The notes under the pieces: model-generated
Seen by the model: only the letters and a program-made list of their open reading frames with translations
What the model was told of the DNA's origin: nothing
The model's database searches: none
From: Paenibacillus planticolens
Lineage (GTDB): Bacteria > Bacillota > Bacilli > Paenibacillales > NBRC-103111
Assembly (NCBI RefSeq): GCF_013141725.1
Contig: NZ_WHNZ01000017.1
Span: 62,001-126,000, forward strand
Reading direction: 5' to 3'
Length of the DNA stretch: 64,000 nt
Program-made: the position numbers and the translations under genes
Shown: positions 45,520-54,362 of the stretch, one piece after another
Layout: the number at the start of each line of letters is the position of its first letter
Position numbering within the stretch: position 1 is the stretch's first letter

Positions 45520-45828
45520 TTACCAGAAGAATCCAGGGCCACCAAAGCCACCATAGCCAAACCCAGGACCAAAGCCACCACCAAAGCCACCATAGCCAAA
45601 GCCGCCACCGAATCCAAAAGGCGAAGTACCAATAGCTAACAGGTCAAACAGTACCAATGGGATGAAAGCTTTAACTTGAGCTTTTTTGCCTTTTTGTTGA
45701 GCGACAATCAACGTGTTTCCACTGACTCTCACCAGTTTACCGGACACGCTTGTTCCATCTTTCTTAAGAGCCACAATCTGTTTACCGACCAATTTAAGAA
45801 CGTCCTCTTTACGAATTTGGGATGTCAT
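45520..45828 (-). CDS. Small protein with SH3-like N-terminus and Gly/Phe-rich tail
   Basis: A 102-residue protein from ATG 45828, after AAAAGGAGGTGG. Residues 1-50 (DVLKLVGKQIVALKKDGTSV, GKLVRVSGNTLIVAQQKGKK) look like a small beta barrel of LSm/SH3 type. Residues 70-102 are a Gly/Phe/Tyr repeat (GFGGGFGYGGFGGGFGPGFG). Such tails occur in spore coat proteins. Given the spore gene context a coat or cortex role is possible; I do not recognise a named family. Confidence 0.6.
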   Translation of the reverse strand: MTSQIRKEDVLKLVGKQIVALKKDGTSVSGKLVRVSGNTLIVAQQKGKKAQVKAFIPLVLFDLLAIGTSPFGFGGGFGYGGFGGGFGPGFGYGGFGGPGFFW

Positions 45829-45943
45829 GAACGTCCACCTCCTTTTATCCATCAGGGATACATTGCTCTACAGTGTACTCCTGTGTAGGTAAGATCGCTT
45901 GGATAGCTGTCCACCCCTCGTAAAAATGGTCGATTGTCCGTAA

Positions 45944-45992
45944 AAAAACACCGCATTTCCAGGCCATACGGCTAGAAAAGCGGCATTTTATC
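45944..45992 (-). terminator. Terminator after the DUF1128 gene
   Basis: CCGCTTTTC...GCC pairs with GGC...GGAAATGCGG on the minus strand, followed by seven T. Confidence 0.88.
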
Positions 45993-46002
45993 CATCATGT
46001 GC

Positions 46003-46227
46003 TTACCCTTTGCGAATTTTTCCAAGCTCTGTCGTAATCGCGTCGATCTCGCTGATACTGAATCTATCTTTGCTAATGACCATGTCGTACAAGTCTTTCA
46101 GATCCTCATACACGTCTTCCTTCACATTCGAGGCCTTAATGGAGCCTCCCGTCGCCATGCGCAGCTTCTTCTTTATTTCTTCAAACATAAATTCCACGTT
46201 TTCTTCCGACCAAGTGTTCAAATTCAT
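46003..46227 (-). CDS. DUF1128 family protein (YfkK-like)
   Basis: A 74-residue protein from ATG 46227, after GAGGGG. MNLNTWSEENVEFMFEEIKK and DVYEDLKDLYDMVISKDRFS closely match B. subtilis YfkK (DUF1128), an all-helical protein of unknown function. It has its own terminator. Confidence 0.85.
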   Translation of the reverse strand: MNLNTWSEENVEFMFEEIKKKLRMATGGSIKASNVKEDVYEDLKDLYDMVISKDRFSISEIDAITTELGKIRKG

Positions 46228-46311
46228 TGTAAAACCCCTCATCCTTCCCAGCTGTTCTTTTCCCTATATTAATGCACATGGGGGCTAATGTAAAATACAA
46301 GCTTCTTAACG

Positions 46312-46348
46312 GACAAAAAAAAGAAGAAAGACCGTCGCCTTTCTTCCT
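46312..46348 (-). terminator. Terminator after the TetR gene
   Basis: GAAGAAAG pairs with CTTTCTTC around GCGACGGT on the minus strand, followed by eight T. Confidence 0.88.
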
Positions 46349-46355
46349 TACCTGT

Positions 46356-47012
46356 TTATATGGCATTCGTGAACGGTACATGCGGACTTACCATTTTGAC
46401 AAGCGGGCGCTGCTGCTGATAAGAATCGAATTCCAGGCTTACACAGATGAGGCGAATATGCTCTTCAGCCAGCTTCCGGGCATCTTCATAAGTAAGTTTA
46501 AACTGAATGCAATACGATATGAGACCGTGTAAAGACATAAACAAATTCCAAGGAAGCGTAAACTTTCTGCTTTCGAAGCCTGGCTGGTCAGCCACGACCT
46601 GACGAACGACGATGGAAAACATTTCGAGGCATTGTGCTTGCTCGGTACGGGAATACTGCTGCAGTTCAGGTTCATTCAGCATGAACATCATTTCATAGTG
46701 ATTCGGATTGCTAAGGCCAAACCAGACGAACTCCATCATTAACTTTTGAAGCAAATTCACGCTAAATCCATGTTCGCGAACGATCATTTCCCGCTGACGC
46801 TGCATCAGCATGGAGAAGTCGTCTTTAATTAACGCGTAAAACAGTTCCGCTTTTTCAGTAAAATGATAATATAGCGCTCCATGACTGTAACCCATTGCTT
46901 TTGCGATGCTGCGCATCGTTAAAGCGCGATAGCCAAAAGTAGCGAATAATACCCGCGCCTCGGCAAGTATTCGTTCTCTGCTAAGCTCTTGTGCGACTGC
47001 TTTCCTAGCCAT
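46356..47012 (-). CDS. TetR-family transcriptional regulator
   Basis: A 218-residue protein. The N-terminal HTH reads ERILAEARVLFATFGYRALT, MRSIAKAMGYSHGALYYHFT. The C-terminal ligand domain is helical and hydrophobic (LQKLMMEFVWFGLSNPNHYE), matching no specific subfamily. Targets are unknown; the neighbours on both sides have unrelated functions. Confidence 0.85.
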   Translation of the reverse strand: MARKAVAQELSRERILAEARVLFATFGYRALTMRSIAKAMGYSHGALYYHFTEKAELFYALIKDDFSMLMQRQREMIVREHGFSVNLLQKLMMEFVWFGLSNPNHYEMMFMLNEPELQQYSRTEQAQCLEMFSIVVRQVVADQPGFESRKFTLPWNLFMSLHGLISYCIQFKLTYEDARKLAEEHIRLICVSLEFDSYQQQRPLVKMVSPHVPFTNAI

Positions 47013-47065
47013 TCCTATCCCTCCGCATCCTTAGCCTATTTAATTTTGTCTAGTCTCGAACCTGC

Positions 47066-47707
47066 CTATCCGGGCAGGTTCTTGTGAACAATGTACTCGT
47101 TCTCTCCAGCGATAATAATGCCTTGACCTTGCGTAAGATCTGTAGCCCAGTTGATAAATGCCGCCGCTTCCGCTGCCAAAGGATAGCAAGTTACCGTTAC
47201 CTTATCGGTAAACGCAATATCCCCAAGAAGCATTCCCTGATTTCTCAGCTCGTTCTCGATTTTGCCATACCACGTATAATCAACCTCAATCATCACTTTC
47301 TGGTGATTAACTTTATATATCGGTTGTGCGGCTTCAATGCCCACCACGGCTCCATCCGTATATGCCCGAATGAGTCCGCCCGCGCCGAGCATGATGCCGC
47401 CGAAATAACGGGTTACGACAACTGCGATATTCTTGAGCCCTTGATGCTTGATCACTTCCAGAATCGGCTTGCCTGCCGTGCCGCTCGGTTCCCCGTCATC
47501 CGATTGCTTCTGAATCTGGTCTCTGTCCCCGATGACATAGGCACTGCAATTGTGCGTAGCCGCTTTGTGTTCCTTCTTGATCGCTTCAATAAATTGGGCA
47601 GCAGCTTCTTCTGACTCCACGGGTTTGGCATGACCGATGAAACGCGACTTCTTGATGATGATTTCCGACGATCCGTACGATTGGATAGTTTTGAAATGTG
47701 CTAGCAT
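47066..47707 (-). CDS. YigZ/IMPACT-family protein
   Basis: A 213-residue protein from ATG 47707 (AAAGGTCGG upstream). KKSRFIGHAKPVESEEAAAQ, HNCSAYVIG, DDGEPSGTAGKPILEVI and RYFGGIMLGAGGLIRAYTDG are the conserved IMPACT-domain motifs, followed by a C-terminal EF-G-like fold. YvyE is the B. subtilis counterpart. It may act on translation or peptidolysis; its exact role is unsettled. Confidence 0.9.
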   Translation of the reverse strand: MLAHFKTIQSYGSSEIIIKKSRFIGHAKPVESEEAAAQFIEAIKKEHKAATHNCSAYVIGDRDQIQKQSDDGEPSGTAGKPILEVIKHQGLKNIAVVVTRYFGGIMLGAGGLIRAYTDGAVVGIEAAQPIYKVNHQKVMIEVDYTWYGKIENELRNQGMLLGDIAFTDKVTVTCYPLAAEAAAFINWATDLTQGQGIIIAGENEYIVHKNLPG

Positions 47708-47823
47708 AGCCGACCTTTCTTGGTAGAAGGAAACAACTGTTTCATTACATTCTACACACATCTTTTGACTTCGACAATATAGAAAGAAAATTTACCACAT
47801 AAATAATGGAAATTATCCGATAG

Positions 47824-47860
47824 AAAAAACGACCTATCCGATTGGATGGATCGTTTTCTC
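47824..47860 (-). terminator. Terminator after pgi
   Basis: AACGATCCATCC pairs with GGATAGGTCGTT around AATC, followed by six T on the minus strand. Confidence 0.75.
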
Positions 47861-47873
47861 TTCCCTGCTTGAA

Positions 47874-49229
47874 TTACTGCTGCAAGCGTGCTTCCAGCTC
47901 CGCTTTTTCTTTCTCATAACCCGGTTTGCCCAAGAGCGCAAACATATTCTTTTTATAAGCTTCAACGCCTGGTTGGTCAAAAGGATTCACACCCATCAGG
48001 TAACCGCTGATGCCGCAAGCTTTTTCGAAGAAATACACCATGTACCCGAAGGAGTAAGGCGTCATATCCGGCAGAGTGACGATCAGATTCGGTACGTGTC
48101 CGTCCGTGTGGGCGAGCATCGTGCCCTGGAACGCTTTTTTGTTCACAAAATCCATCGTTTTTCCGCTAAGGAAGTTAAGACCGTCCAAATCATCGGCATC
48201 CGTACCGATCGTAATATGATCAGCCACTTGGTCAACTTGAATCACCGTTTCAAACAAAATGCGGTTGCCGTCTTGAACGAATTGGCCCATCGAGTGAAGA
48301 TCCGTCGAGAAGTCTACCGAAGCCGGATAGATGCCTTTGTAGTCTTTCCCTTCGCTTTCCCCGAACAATTGCTTCCACCATTCGGATACGAAATGCAGGG
48401 ACGGCTCGTAGTTCACGAGTATTTCAATCGTCTTGCCTTTGCGGTAAAGCGCGTTGCGAACAGCAGCGTACTGATACGCCTGGTTCTCGCTAAGCTTCGG
48501 ATTCGCATACTCGCGCTGAGCGTCGGCAGCACCTTTCATGATCGCTTCTACGTCAATGCCGGCTGTTGCGATTGGCAGCAAGCCAACAGCCGTCAGAACG
48601 GAATAACGTCCGCCTACATCATCCGGAATGACGAAAGATTCGTAACCTTCTTCATTCGCCAGCGTTTTCAAAGCGCCTCTCGCTTGATCCGTTGTTGCGT
48701 AGATACGTTTGCGGGCAGCTTCTTTGCCGTATTTTTTCTCCAGAAGCTCACGGAAAATACGGAAAGCAATCGCCGGCTCCGTTGTCGTACCGGATTTCGA
48801 GATGACGTTCACGGAGAAATCTTTGCCTTCCAATAGTTGAAGAAGGTGTGTCACATATGTAGAGGAAATGTTATTTCCTACGAAATAAATCTCAGGCGTT
48901 TTCCTTTTATCTTTAGGCAAAATGTTATAGAACGAATGAGACAGCATTTCAAGCGCAGCGCGCGCTCCCAAATAAGAACCGCCAATTCCGATAACGACAA
49001 GCGCTTCGGAGTCGGACTGAATCTGTTTAGCCGCCGCTTGAATGCGAGCAAACTCCTCACGGTCATATTTCTCCGGCAGATCCACCCATCCTAAATAATC
49101 AGCCCCTGCACCTGTTTTGTTGTGCAGCTGTTCATGCGCCAGTTCTACCTGTGCAGACAAATAGTCAACCTCATGTTGGGATAAAAAGGATAATGCCTTG
49201 CTGTAGTCAAATTGTAACTTAGAGCTCAA
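47874..49229 (-). CDS. pgi: Glucose-6-phosphate isomerase
   Basis: A 451-residue enzyme interconverting glucose 6-phosphate and fructose 6-phosphate. TTG 49229 is preferred: GGAGG lies 9 bases upstream and the start [20 protein letters not shown] matches the Bacillus length and N-terminus. An ATG at 49244 overlaps the ribosome site. [39 protein letters not shown] (sugar-phosphate binding) and [15 protein letters not shown] are visible. Confidence 0.95.
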   Translation of the reverse strand: MSSKLQFDYSKALSFLSQHEVDYLSAQVELAHEQLHNKTGAGADYLGWVDLPEKYDREEFARIQAAAKQIQSDSEALVVIGIGGSYLGARAALEMLSHSFYNILPKDKRKTPEIYFVGNNISSTYVTHLLQLLEGKDFSVNVISKSGTTTEPAIAFRIFRELLEKKYGKEAARKRIYATTDQARGALKTLANEEGYESFVIPDDVGGRYSVLTAVGLLPIATAGIDVEAIMKGAADAQREYANPKLSENQAYQYAAVRNALYRKGKTIEILVNYEPSLHFVSEWWKQLFGESEGKDYKGIYPASVDFSTDLHSMGQFVQDGNRILFETVIQVDQVADHITIGTDADDLDGLNFLSGKTMDFVNKKAFQGTMLAHTDGHVPNLIVTLPDMTPYSFGYMVYFFEKACGISGYLMGVNPFDQPGVEAYKKNMFALLGKPGYEKEKAELEARLQQ

Positions 49230-49354
49230 TATGCTCGCCTCCATCTCTATATTTTTCCTGTTCCTAGCATACTTATTTGCTTGTACAAAAGCAAGTAAGA
49301 AGGCATTCACAGGCAAGATTTCCCATGATAAAATGAATTCAGAGGTGAATGATC

Positions 49355-50641
49355 ATGAAACGTATCGGCTTTATCGGACTTGGCACAATGGGTAAACCCA
49401 TGGCTGCTAACCTTATCCAAAAAGGTTTTATGGTAACTGTTTATAATCGTACTGCTGAAAAAGCGGACGAGCTGGCTCGTCTTGGCGCTGAAGTTGCTTT
49501 CACACCTGCCGAGGCTGCCCGCCATTCGGATGTGCTTTTCACCATGCTTAGCAATGATGCCGCTTTGTTGGATACATTTTACAGCGAACATGGCATTCTG
49601 AGCGGTATTCATCCGTCTCTCACGATTATTGATTCCAGCACAGTTTCTCCCCAAACAAGCCAAAAGCTGGCCGAGGAGCTCGCAGGCCATTTCGTCGACT
49701 TCCTCGACGCGCCCGTTACAGGCAGTAAGCCTGCAGCCGAGGAAGGCTCGCTAACGTTCATGGTCGGCGGCAACCAGGAAGTGTTCGAAGAACATCAGCA
49801 ATTGTTCCTCGCGCTGGGCCGCAAAGCGCTTTACTTAGGCCCCTCCGGCTCTGGTTCCTATGCCAAGCTTGCCCACAATACGATGGTCGGCATTAACTTG
49901 GTCGGTCTTGCCGAAGGCTTATCCATCGCCTCCAAAGCAGGGGTTGACCTTGAGCAATTCTTGGAAATCGTCCGCTCTGGCGGTGCGAACAGCAAAATGG
50001 TCGACCTCAAAGGCGATAAAATATTGAATCGCGATTTCAGCAACCAATTTTCCTTGAAGCTGATGCTCAAGGATCTCTTAATCGCTCAGGGACTGGCCAG
50101 CGAGTTTCAATTGCCCGCTCCCCTGCTGCAAACAACCGCAACCTTATTCCAGATGGGATTAAGCAAAGGCCTCGGCGATGAGGATATGAGTTCCGTCATC
50201 CAGTGCTACGAGGACTGGATCGGACAGCAGGTCGCTAAACCTAGCAAGCCTGCTGCCCTAGTTGAAGAGAAGCCGGCCTCGGCGCTCTCCGGTCGCGAAC
50301 GCCGCCGGAATACGCGCGTGAAGCTGGACATCAACTTGAAGCTGTCCATCTATCAATGGGAGCAGGAAGGCTCCTTCTCCGGCCAAAACATCGACGGCAC
50401 CCTCTTCGACCTGTCGGAGAGCGGACTGCAAATCACAACCGAAGCGCCGCTTGCCCCGGATATGTTCATCGTCATCCACTTCCCGCAGGAAGCGGAACTT
50501 CCGCCAATTACCGCTCGCGTGATCCGGATCGAGTCCGAAGGCCGCAAGTTCCGGTATGGCTGTATGCTCTCCGGTCTTCCGCCTTATGTGCGGATTAAGC
50601 TGGAGAAGTATATTGATGAGCATATTGGGAATGTGGTTTAG
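49355..50641 (+). CDS. Beta-hydroxyacid dehydrogenase fused to a PilZ domain
   Basis: A 428-residue protein from ATG 49355, after GAGGTGAAT. Residues 1-295 are a 3-hydroxyisobutyrate-dehydrogenase-type enzyme: IGFIGLGTMGKPMAANLIQK for NAD(P), DAPVTGSKPAAEEGSLTFMV, and the catalytic Lys171 in GSYAKLAHNTMVG. Residues 312-428 are a PilZ domain with the c-di-GMP motifs RRNTR (Arg317, Arg321) and DLSESG (Asp352, Ser354, Gly357). The frame is unbroken. This suggests an oxidoreductase whose activity or location responds to c-di-GMP, an uncommon pairing. Confidence 0.85.
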   Translation: MKRIGFIGLGTMGKPMAANLIQKGFMVTVYNRTAEKADELARLGAEVAFTPAEAARHSDVLFTMLSNDAALLDTFYSEHGILSGIHPSLTIIDSSTVSPQTSQKLAEELAGHFVDFLDAPVTGSKPAAEEGSLTFMVGGNQEVFEEHQQLFLALGRKALYLGPSGSGSYAKLAHNTMVGINLVGLAEGLSIASKAGVDLEQFLEIVRSGGANSKMVDLKGDKILNRDFSNQFSLKLMLKDLLIAQGLASEFQLPAPLLQTTATLFQMGLSKGLGDEDMSSVIQCYEDWIGQQVAKPSKPAALVEEKPASALSGRERRRNTRVKLDINLKLSIYQWEQEGSFSGQNIDGTLFDLSESGLQITTEAPLAPDMFIVIHFPQEAELPPITARVIRIESEGRKFRYGCMLSGLPPYVRIKLEKYIDEHIGNVV

Positions 50642-50696
50642 GTCTTGCACAGTGAGTTCGATGACGCAGCCACATTTGATAATAAATTGACGCGTG

Positions 50697-50740
50697 AAGA
50701 ACACCGTCTTTCCCATTTGGGAGAGGCGGTTATTTTTTTG
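50697..50740 (+). terminator. Terminator after the dehydrogenase-PilZ gene
   Basis: AACACCGTCTTTCCCA pairs with GGGAGAGGCGGTT, followed by TTTTTTT. Confidence 0.85.
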
Positions 50741-50756
50741 TTTGGAGGGGATTTGG

Positions 50757-51431
50757 ATGAGCTTTGAAAACGAATATAAAGCTTGGGTAGGCTTCCATGA
50801 GAAGAAGCGTTCTGGGGAGCGGCTGCGCAGAATGCGGGAAGGTCTCGGGCACGCCGAGCATTTATTTTTGCAGCAGGTATGGTGGCCCGTGATCAGGCAT
50901 TTTCGCCAACTGCACCCGGAATACGAGGTGAAGGATTATCTGGATGGCACCCGCTTCATTGATTTCGCCTATCTCCGGCCGCCTTATTGTATATGCATCG
51001 AGATGGATGGTTTTGGCCCCCATGCCCGAGATATAGACCGAACTCGCTTCGGCGATAACCTCATGCGGCAGAATCAGTTGATGCTGAATGGCTGGAAAGT
51101 TTTTCGTTTTGCCGTTGATGATATCACTGGGCATCAACGACGCTGTCAGCAGGTTATTTTGAGTATGATGGGAAGGTGGTATGGAGATGATTGCGGTCGT
51201 GAGATGTGTTCGCTCACCTATCGAGAGAAAGAGATCGCTCGGCTAGCTGCTAGCGCCGTTGACCCGCTTAAACCGCAAGCCGTTGCGGCACATCTGGGTA
51301 TCCGCGTGGAACATGCGCGCAAATGGCTTCACAGCTTGCATCGAAAAGGGATTATCAAGCCTGCTAGCGGCGGGCAGCGGGTCAGATCTTATGTGCTCGA
51401 CCCTTCGGGTTCAGACTGGTCGGTATTTTGA
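50757..51431 (+). CDS. DUF559/Vsr-like endonuclease-fold protein with C-terminal winged helix
   Basis: A 224-residue protein from ATG 50757 (GGAGGGG upstream). Residues 65-115 contain YLDGTRFIDFAYLRPPYCIC, IEMDGFGPHAR and LMLNGWKVFRFAVDDI, the pattern of the DUF559/very-short-patch-repair-type PD-(D/E)xK nuclease fold (Asp, Glu and a following Gly/His pair). Residues 165-215 resemble a winged helix (AVAAHLGIRVEHARKWLHSL). Whether it cleaves DNA is unknown. Quartet E begins about 70 bp after its stop. Confidence 0.7.
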   Translation: MSFENEYKAWVGFHEKKRSGERLRRMREGLGHAEHLFLQQVWWPVIRHFRQLHPEYEVKDYLDGTRFIDFAYLRPPYCICIEMDGFGPHARDIDRTRFGDNLMRQNQLMLNGWKVFRFAVDDITGHQRRCQQVILSMMGRWYGDDCGREMCSLTYREKEIARLAASAVDPLKPQAVAAHLGIRVEHARKWLHSLHRKGIIKPASGGQRVRSYVLDPSGSDWSVF

Positions 51432-51501
51432 TAGAGTTGGCGCTGGTAGATAGGGACGGTTGGCGATGGATGGGGGGCGTTCGGAGGCTAGCTGAGAAAG
51501 C

Positions 51502-51681
51502 AGTCTTTAGAGACTTCTATTTGGGAGAATATGCGGTTTGAAGTGAGAATAGAAGCTTCTGGAGACTTCTATTTGTTAAAATACTGGCTGAATCTAGGGA
51601 ATCCGCACCAATAAGAGTCCCTTACGTCTTCTATTCACCTCTAATGAAGAGAATTCGCGCAAATAAGAGCCTGCAAAGGCT
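51502..51681. repeat. Phased palindrome quartet, family E (AGTCT...AGACT)
   Basis: AGTCTTTAGAGACT at 51502, AGCTTCTGGAGACT at 51554, inverted AGTCCCTTACGTCT at 51616 and AGCCTGCAAAGGCT at 51668. Centres are 52, 62 and 52 bp apart. Units 1-2 are followed by TCTATTTG; units 3-4 are preceded by CAATAAG and CAAATAAG. The last unit extends to a perfect 11-bp arm (AAATAAGAGCC) and may end transcription from both sides. It lies between the convergent endonuclease-like gene and the phage-type module. Confidence 0.9.
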
Positions 51682-51696
51682 CTTATTTGTGTTGTC

Positions 51697-51837
51697 TTAC
51701 GCTTCCAGTTGGCCCGAAGCCTTGCGCAGCTCATTAGCGAGTCGATGGAATTCTTCTCTAGCTTCTGCATCCTCCGTACTCATCCAAGCGGCCGATAGAA
51801 AACGAATAATCTTGTTCGCATCCTCAATGCTCATCAT
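51697..51837 (-). CDS. Small protein at the end of the phage-type lysis module
   Basis: A 46-residue protein. Its ATG at 51837 overlaps the glucosaminidase stop (ATGA), so translation is coupled. MMSIEDANKIIRFLSAAWMS and EEFHRLANELRKASG predict two amphipathic helices. It is too short for standard gene finders. I do not recognise a family; small helical proteins at this position in phage lysis cassettes are common. Confidence 0.6.
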   Translation of the reverse strand: MMSIEDANKIIRFLSAAWMSTEDAEAREEFHRLANELRKASGQLEA

Positions 51838-52283
51838 GTACCCCCTTTTTCCTCCAGCTGATCAAAACGAGTGAGATCACTTCCCTCTATGATTTGAATA
51901 AGCTTATCCGCATACTTGGGATCAGTGGCGTAACCTGCACACTGTATCTCCTTGCTTGCAATTTGGTAATTGCGTTCATTCAAAGCATTCTTATAGCGCT
52001 GATTCTGCGCAAGCAAAAGAGAATGATCGCGTATGCTGTCCGCCCAGCTTTCGTACACTCTAAAACCGTCTACAATTTGTATCCACTTGCCATAAATGAA
52101 CTCCTGCGTTGCTTGCTGCTGCCCGCTCCCTTTGATTCCGAACAAATTGTTGCCTGGCGCGTGACTTCCCCAACCGCTTTCCAAGATCGCCTGGGCTAAT
52201 GTCACGCTGGCCAAAATGCCAAACTCCCGCATATTCACCTGTGCCGCAGATGCAATTTGCCGGGTAAAGCTTTCCTTGCTCAT
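51834..52283 (-). CDS. Glucosaminidase-type endolysin
   Basis: A 149-residue peptidoglycan hydrolase of the FlgJ/mannosyl-glycoprotein endo-beta-N-acetylglucosaminidase family. TLAQAILESGWGSHAPGNNL has the catalytic Glu, then FGIKGSGQQQATQEF, FRVYESWADSIRDHSLLLAQ and CAGYATDPKYADKLIQIIE. There is no signal peptide, so export would rely on the holin encoded just upstream. Its start overlaps the holin stop by four bases. Confidence 0.88.
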   Translation of the reverse strand: MSKESFTRQIASAAQVNMREFGILASVTLAQAILESGWGSHAPGNNLFGIKGSGQQQATQEFIYGKWIQIVDGFRVYESWADSIRDHSLLLAQNQRYKNALNERNYQIASKEIQCAGYATDPKYADKLIQIIEGSDLTRFDQLEEKGGT

Positions 52284-52678
52284 AGCCCTTCACCTTTGCT
52301 GCGAAGTACCTGAATCATCTGTTTCAAAAAGCTGGGCAGCGGCAGCCCTAACCGCCCGTAATTTTCAGTGATTGAAATAAACTCATTTGCCAAGTAAAAA
52401 TAAATCGCACCTGTCATCATTAAATCTATGTTCAATAACAGGTCCATGCGGTGCGCCAACATGATGACGAGCAGCATCATTCCTTTGCGGGTAAGGCCCC
52501 AGAAGCCGACCTGACTGTTCAAACCGCGCTGCTCCTTCATAGAGGCGGCAATGCCTGTAACATAATCTACGCCGATTGCCATCAGAAAGAGGCCAAGCAA
52601 TTCGGTCCACCCGCCGAAGGCATATGTCACGCACGCGCCAAGCGCGGCCAAAATCGAACTGAACATGAATTGGCTCAT
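52280..52678 (-). CDS. Phage holin (TcdE/Bhl-type)
   Basis: A 132-residue membrane protein from ATG 52678 (AAAGGAG upstream). Three helices are visible: FSSILAALGACVTYAFGGWT, LLGLFLMAIGVDYVTGIAAS and KGMMLLVIMLAHRMDLLLNI. GVDYVTGIAASMKEQRGLNS is the signature of the TIGR01593 toxin secretion/phage lysis holin family. It would form the pore that releases the glucosaminidase or the tail-type protein. Confidence 0.88.
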   Translation of the reverse strand: MSQFMFSSILAALGACVTYAFGGWTELLGLFLMAIGVDYVTGIAASMKEQRGLNSQVGFWGLTRKGMMLLVIMLAHRMDLLLNIDLMMTGAIYFYLANEFISITENYGRLGLPLPSFLKQMIQVLRSKGEGL

Positions 52679-52725
52679 CGGTTTCGCTCCTTTCATTTGA
52701 GATGGGAGAGAGAATGGTAGTCAGA

Positions 52726-52858
52726 CGCCAGTACTTGCTGATGTTAGCGTTTTGGTGGGTGAGTCCGTCTGCGAAAAGCGACTTGAATTGTTCAATCGTA
52801 TGAGGATGGGGCGTGCCGGATGCTTTTCAAGTGATAGGTTCTGTTCGGCTATTTTCAT
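52726..52858 (-). CDS. Possible small ORF coupled to the tail-type gene
   Basis: The tail-type gene's stop overlaps ATG 52858 (ATGA), which opens a frame of about 44 codons (MKIAEQNLSLEKHPARPILI...). Its composition (many Ser/Thr, no recognisable motif) is unconvincing. Listed only because of the coupling. Confidence 0.25.
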
Positions 52859-53682
52859 TTGTTGCGAATTTGCGTATCTGTGTGCAACTTAGCCATAAGC
52901 GGCATTGAAACTTGCGGAGCAGCAGCACCGCCCGTTAACGTCACGGTCATCACTCCCGTGGACAAATCGCCTGAGCGCGTCGCAGCTTGCGCATCGAGCA
53001 CCGTCAACCACCTGCCGCCCAGCCCTCCCAGGGGCAATTTCGCCTGCTCCGCCAATCCCAGCATCAGCAGCTGCGCTGCCAACTGGTATTCGCTTGCCGA
53101 TCTGGCGGCAATTTGTCCGACGAACTGCTTGGACAGCTGAGGTGCGCCTCTCGACACTGCTGCGCTGTGCCAGCCTGTACACTGCCACGAGACCGACGGG
53201 CGGCAGGTTCCGTTAAATCCGCGATAGACGCGCCACTGCAAGCTAAGTGCGGATTCTGTGTATTGCGAAATGGCTTCGAGCCACGATTCGGCGACAGGCA
53301 TCACCTGCTTAAGCAGAAGGACGGCTTTCATGGAACATCTGCCCTCTGCATCCAAAGCCTGGACGGCAGGCAACGCTGTAATTTGCGCCGTATACAGACC
53401 GCCATCCACGTCAATAATGCCTTCTTCCGGCTCCAATAACTTGCCAATGATGCGCCAAATCCTTTCTTGCGCTCCTTCGGAAGTCTCACTCCTGATCAGC
53501 AAACTCAGCTTGCGCCAGCTGCCCGGCGCGTCGAGCTTAAATTCGGCGCTGCCTCCTGCGTGACAAAGTGCAATAGACTCATCAAGATACTGCGATTCGC
53601 TATCCACGAACAGATCGGTGCCGAGTATTCCCTCTCCTTTTCCTTGCAAAAACAACGCCAATTGTTTGGCCATGTTACTCAT
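52855..53682 (-). CDS. Phage tail-terminator/minor-capsid-type protein
   Basis: A 275-residue protein. LALFLQGKGEGILGTDLFVD and IRSETSEGAQERIWRIIGKL are like phage minor capsid 3/tail terminator proteins (first 130 residues). The second half, with SLQWRVYRGFNGTCRPSVSW and VMTVTLTGGAAAPQVSM, resembles a phage tail protein of the DUF6838 type. No other structural genes accompany it. An AGGAGGTGAG ribosome site precedes ATG 53682. Confidence 0.5.
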   Translation of the reverse strand: MSNMAKQLALFLQGKGEGILGTDLFVDSESQYLDESIALCHAGGSAEFKLDAPGSWRKLSLLIRSETSEGAQERIWRIIGKLLEPEEGIIDVDGGLYTAQITALPAVQALDAEGRCSMKAVLLLKQVMPVAESWLEAISQYTESALSLQWRVYRGFNGTCRPSVSWQCTGWHSAAVSRGAPQLSKQFVGQIAARSASEYQLAAQLLMLGLAEQAKLPLGGLGGRWLTVLDAQAATRSGDLSTGVMTVTLTGGAAAPQVSMPLMAKLHTDTQIRNK

Positions 53683-53717
53683 TCACTCTTCTCACCTCCT
53701 TTCCAACACTGATCAGT

Positions 53718-53742
53718 AAATGTTTTGAAATTCAAAACATTT
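53718..53742. promoter_or_regulatory. Perfect palindromic operator in the phage-type module
   Basis: Arms AAATGTTTTGAA and TTCAAAACATTT flank one central A (12-bp perfect arms). The core GTTTTGAA recurs in the divergent arpU-xre region at 54365 and 54421, so a shared repressor (the XRE protein at 54494, or the ArpU-like protein) is likely. Confidence 0.7.
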
Positions 53743-53920
53743 TTTTCTTTATCAAAATCACTCCCTCGCCTCTGTTCTCCATAAGCCTTGCTTGAGGGCC
53801 TTCGGAGCTTAATCACTCCTCCGTTTTTCCAGCAGCATCACCGCCTTCTTGGTTTATGCAACGATCTTACCACGTCTTTTTATAATCGAACTGCCAATAA
53901 ACGGCCAACTTTCGGACACG

Positions 53921-54304
53921 CTAGCCTATCGTTCGTATGACCTCCGTTCGCAGCATGTAAGCTAGTTTATCGATTGCTCTTCCTTTCGCCCTTCGATAAG
54001 TCCTTTCACTTAAATTGAGTTCATGACAAAGCAGACAATCCAACATTTTCTCCTTCTGCAAATAACGTCTCCGTATAATCTCCTGCTCCTGCTCGTCCAG
54101 CCGCGTCAGCGCCTGCTCAACCTCGGCACATAAGAGAGCAGCCTGCTCTTCAGAAGCAGAAACGGCTCTATATTCAGCCGGGTTCTCCGTCACGCAGTGC
54201 GCATGCAGCCTGCTGTTCTCTCTCCGCGCACCTCCGAGCGTTTGATACAAACGAACCGTTTCGAGCAGACCTTCCACCTTTTTTCGAGTAGCCCGTTTGT
54301 CCAT
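53921..54304 (-). CDS. ArpU/RinA-type phage transcriptional regulator
   Basis: A 127-residue protein from ATG 54304 (GAGGGGGAACAG upstream). KVEGLLETVRLYQTLGGARR at the N-terminus and RLDEQEQEIIRRRYLQKEKM, CHELNLSERTYRRAKGRAID near the C-terminus match ArpU-type regulators with a sigma-70 region-4-like HTH. Such proteins activate late phage genes. It heads the lysis-type module on the minus strand. Confidence 0.75.
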   Translation of the reverse strand: MDKRATRKKVEGLLETVRLYQTLGGARRENSRLHAHCVTENPAEYRAVSASEEQAALLCAEVEQALTRLDEQEQEIIRRRYLQKEKMLDCLLCHELNLSERTYRRAKGRAIDKLAYMLRTEVIRTIG

Positions 54305-54362
54305 CTGTTCCCCCTCTATGTGTAACATTTGTTCCAGCATCCTGATCATCTCCCAAAATTTA

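Noticed and set aside
53683..53824. A possible 45-codon minus-strand frame ending at the tail-type gene start
   Set aside because: Its GTG start abuts GGAGG and the frame runs through the perfect operator palindrome; kept only as a remark.
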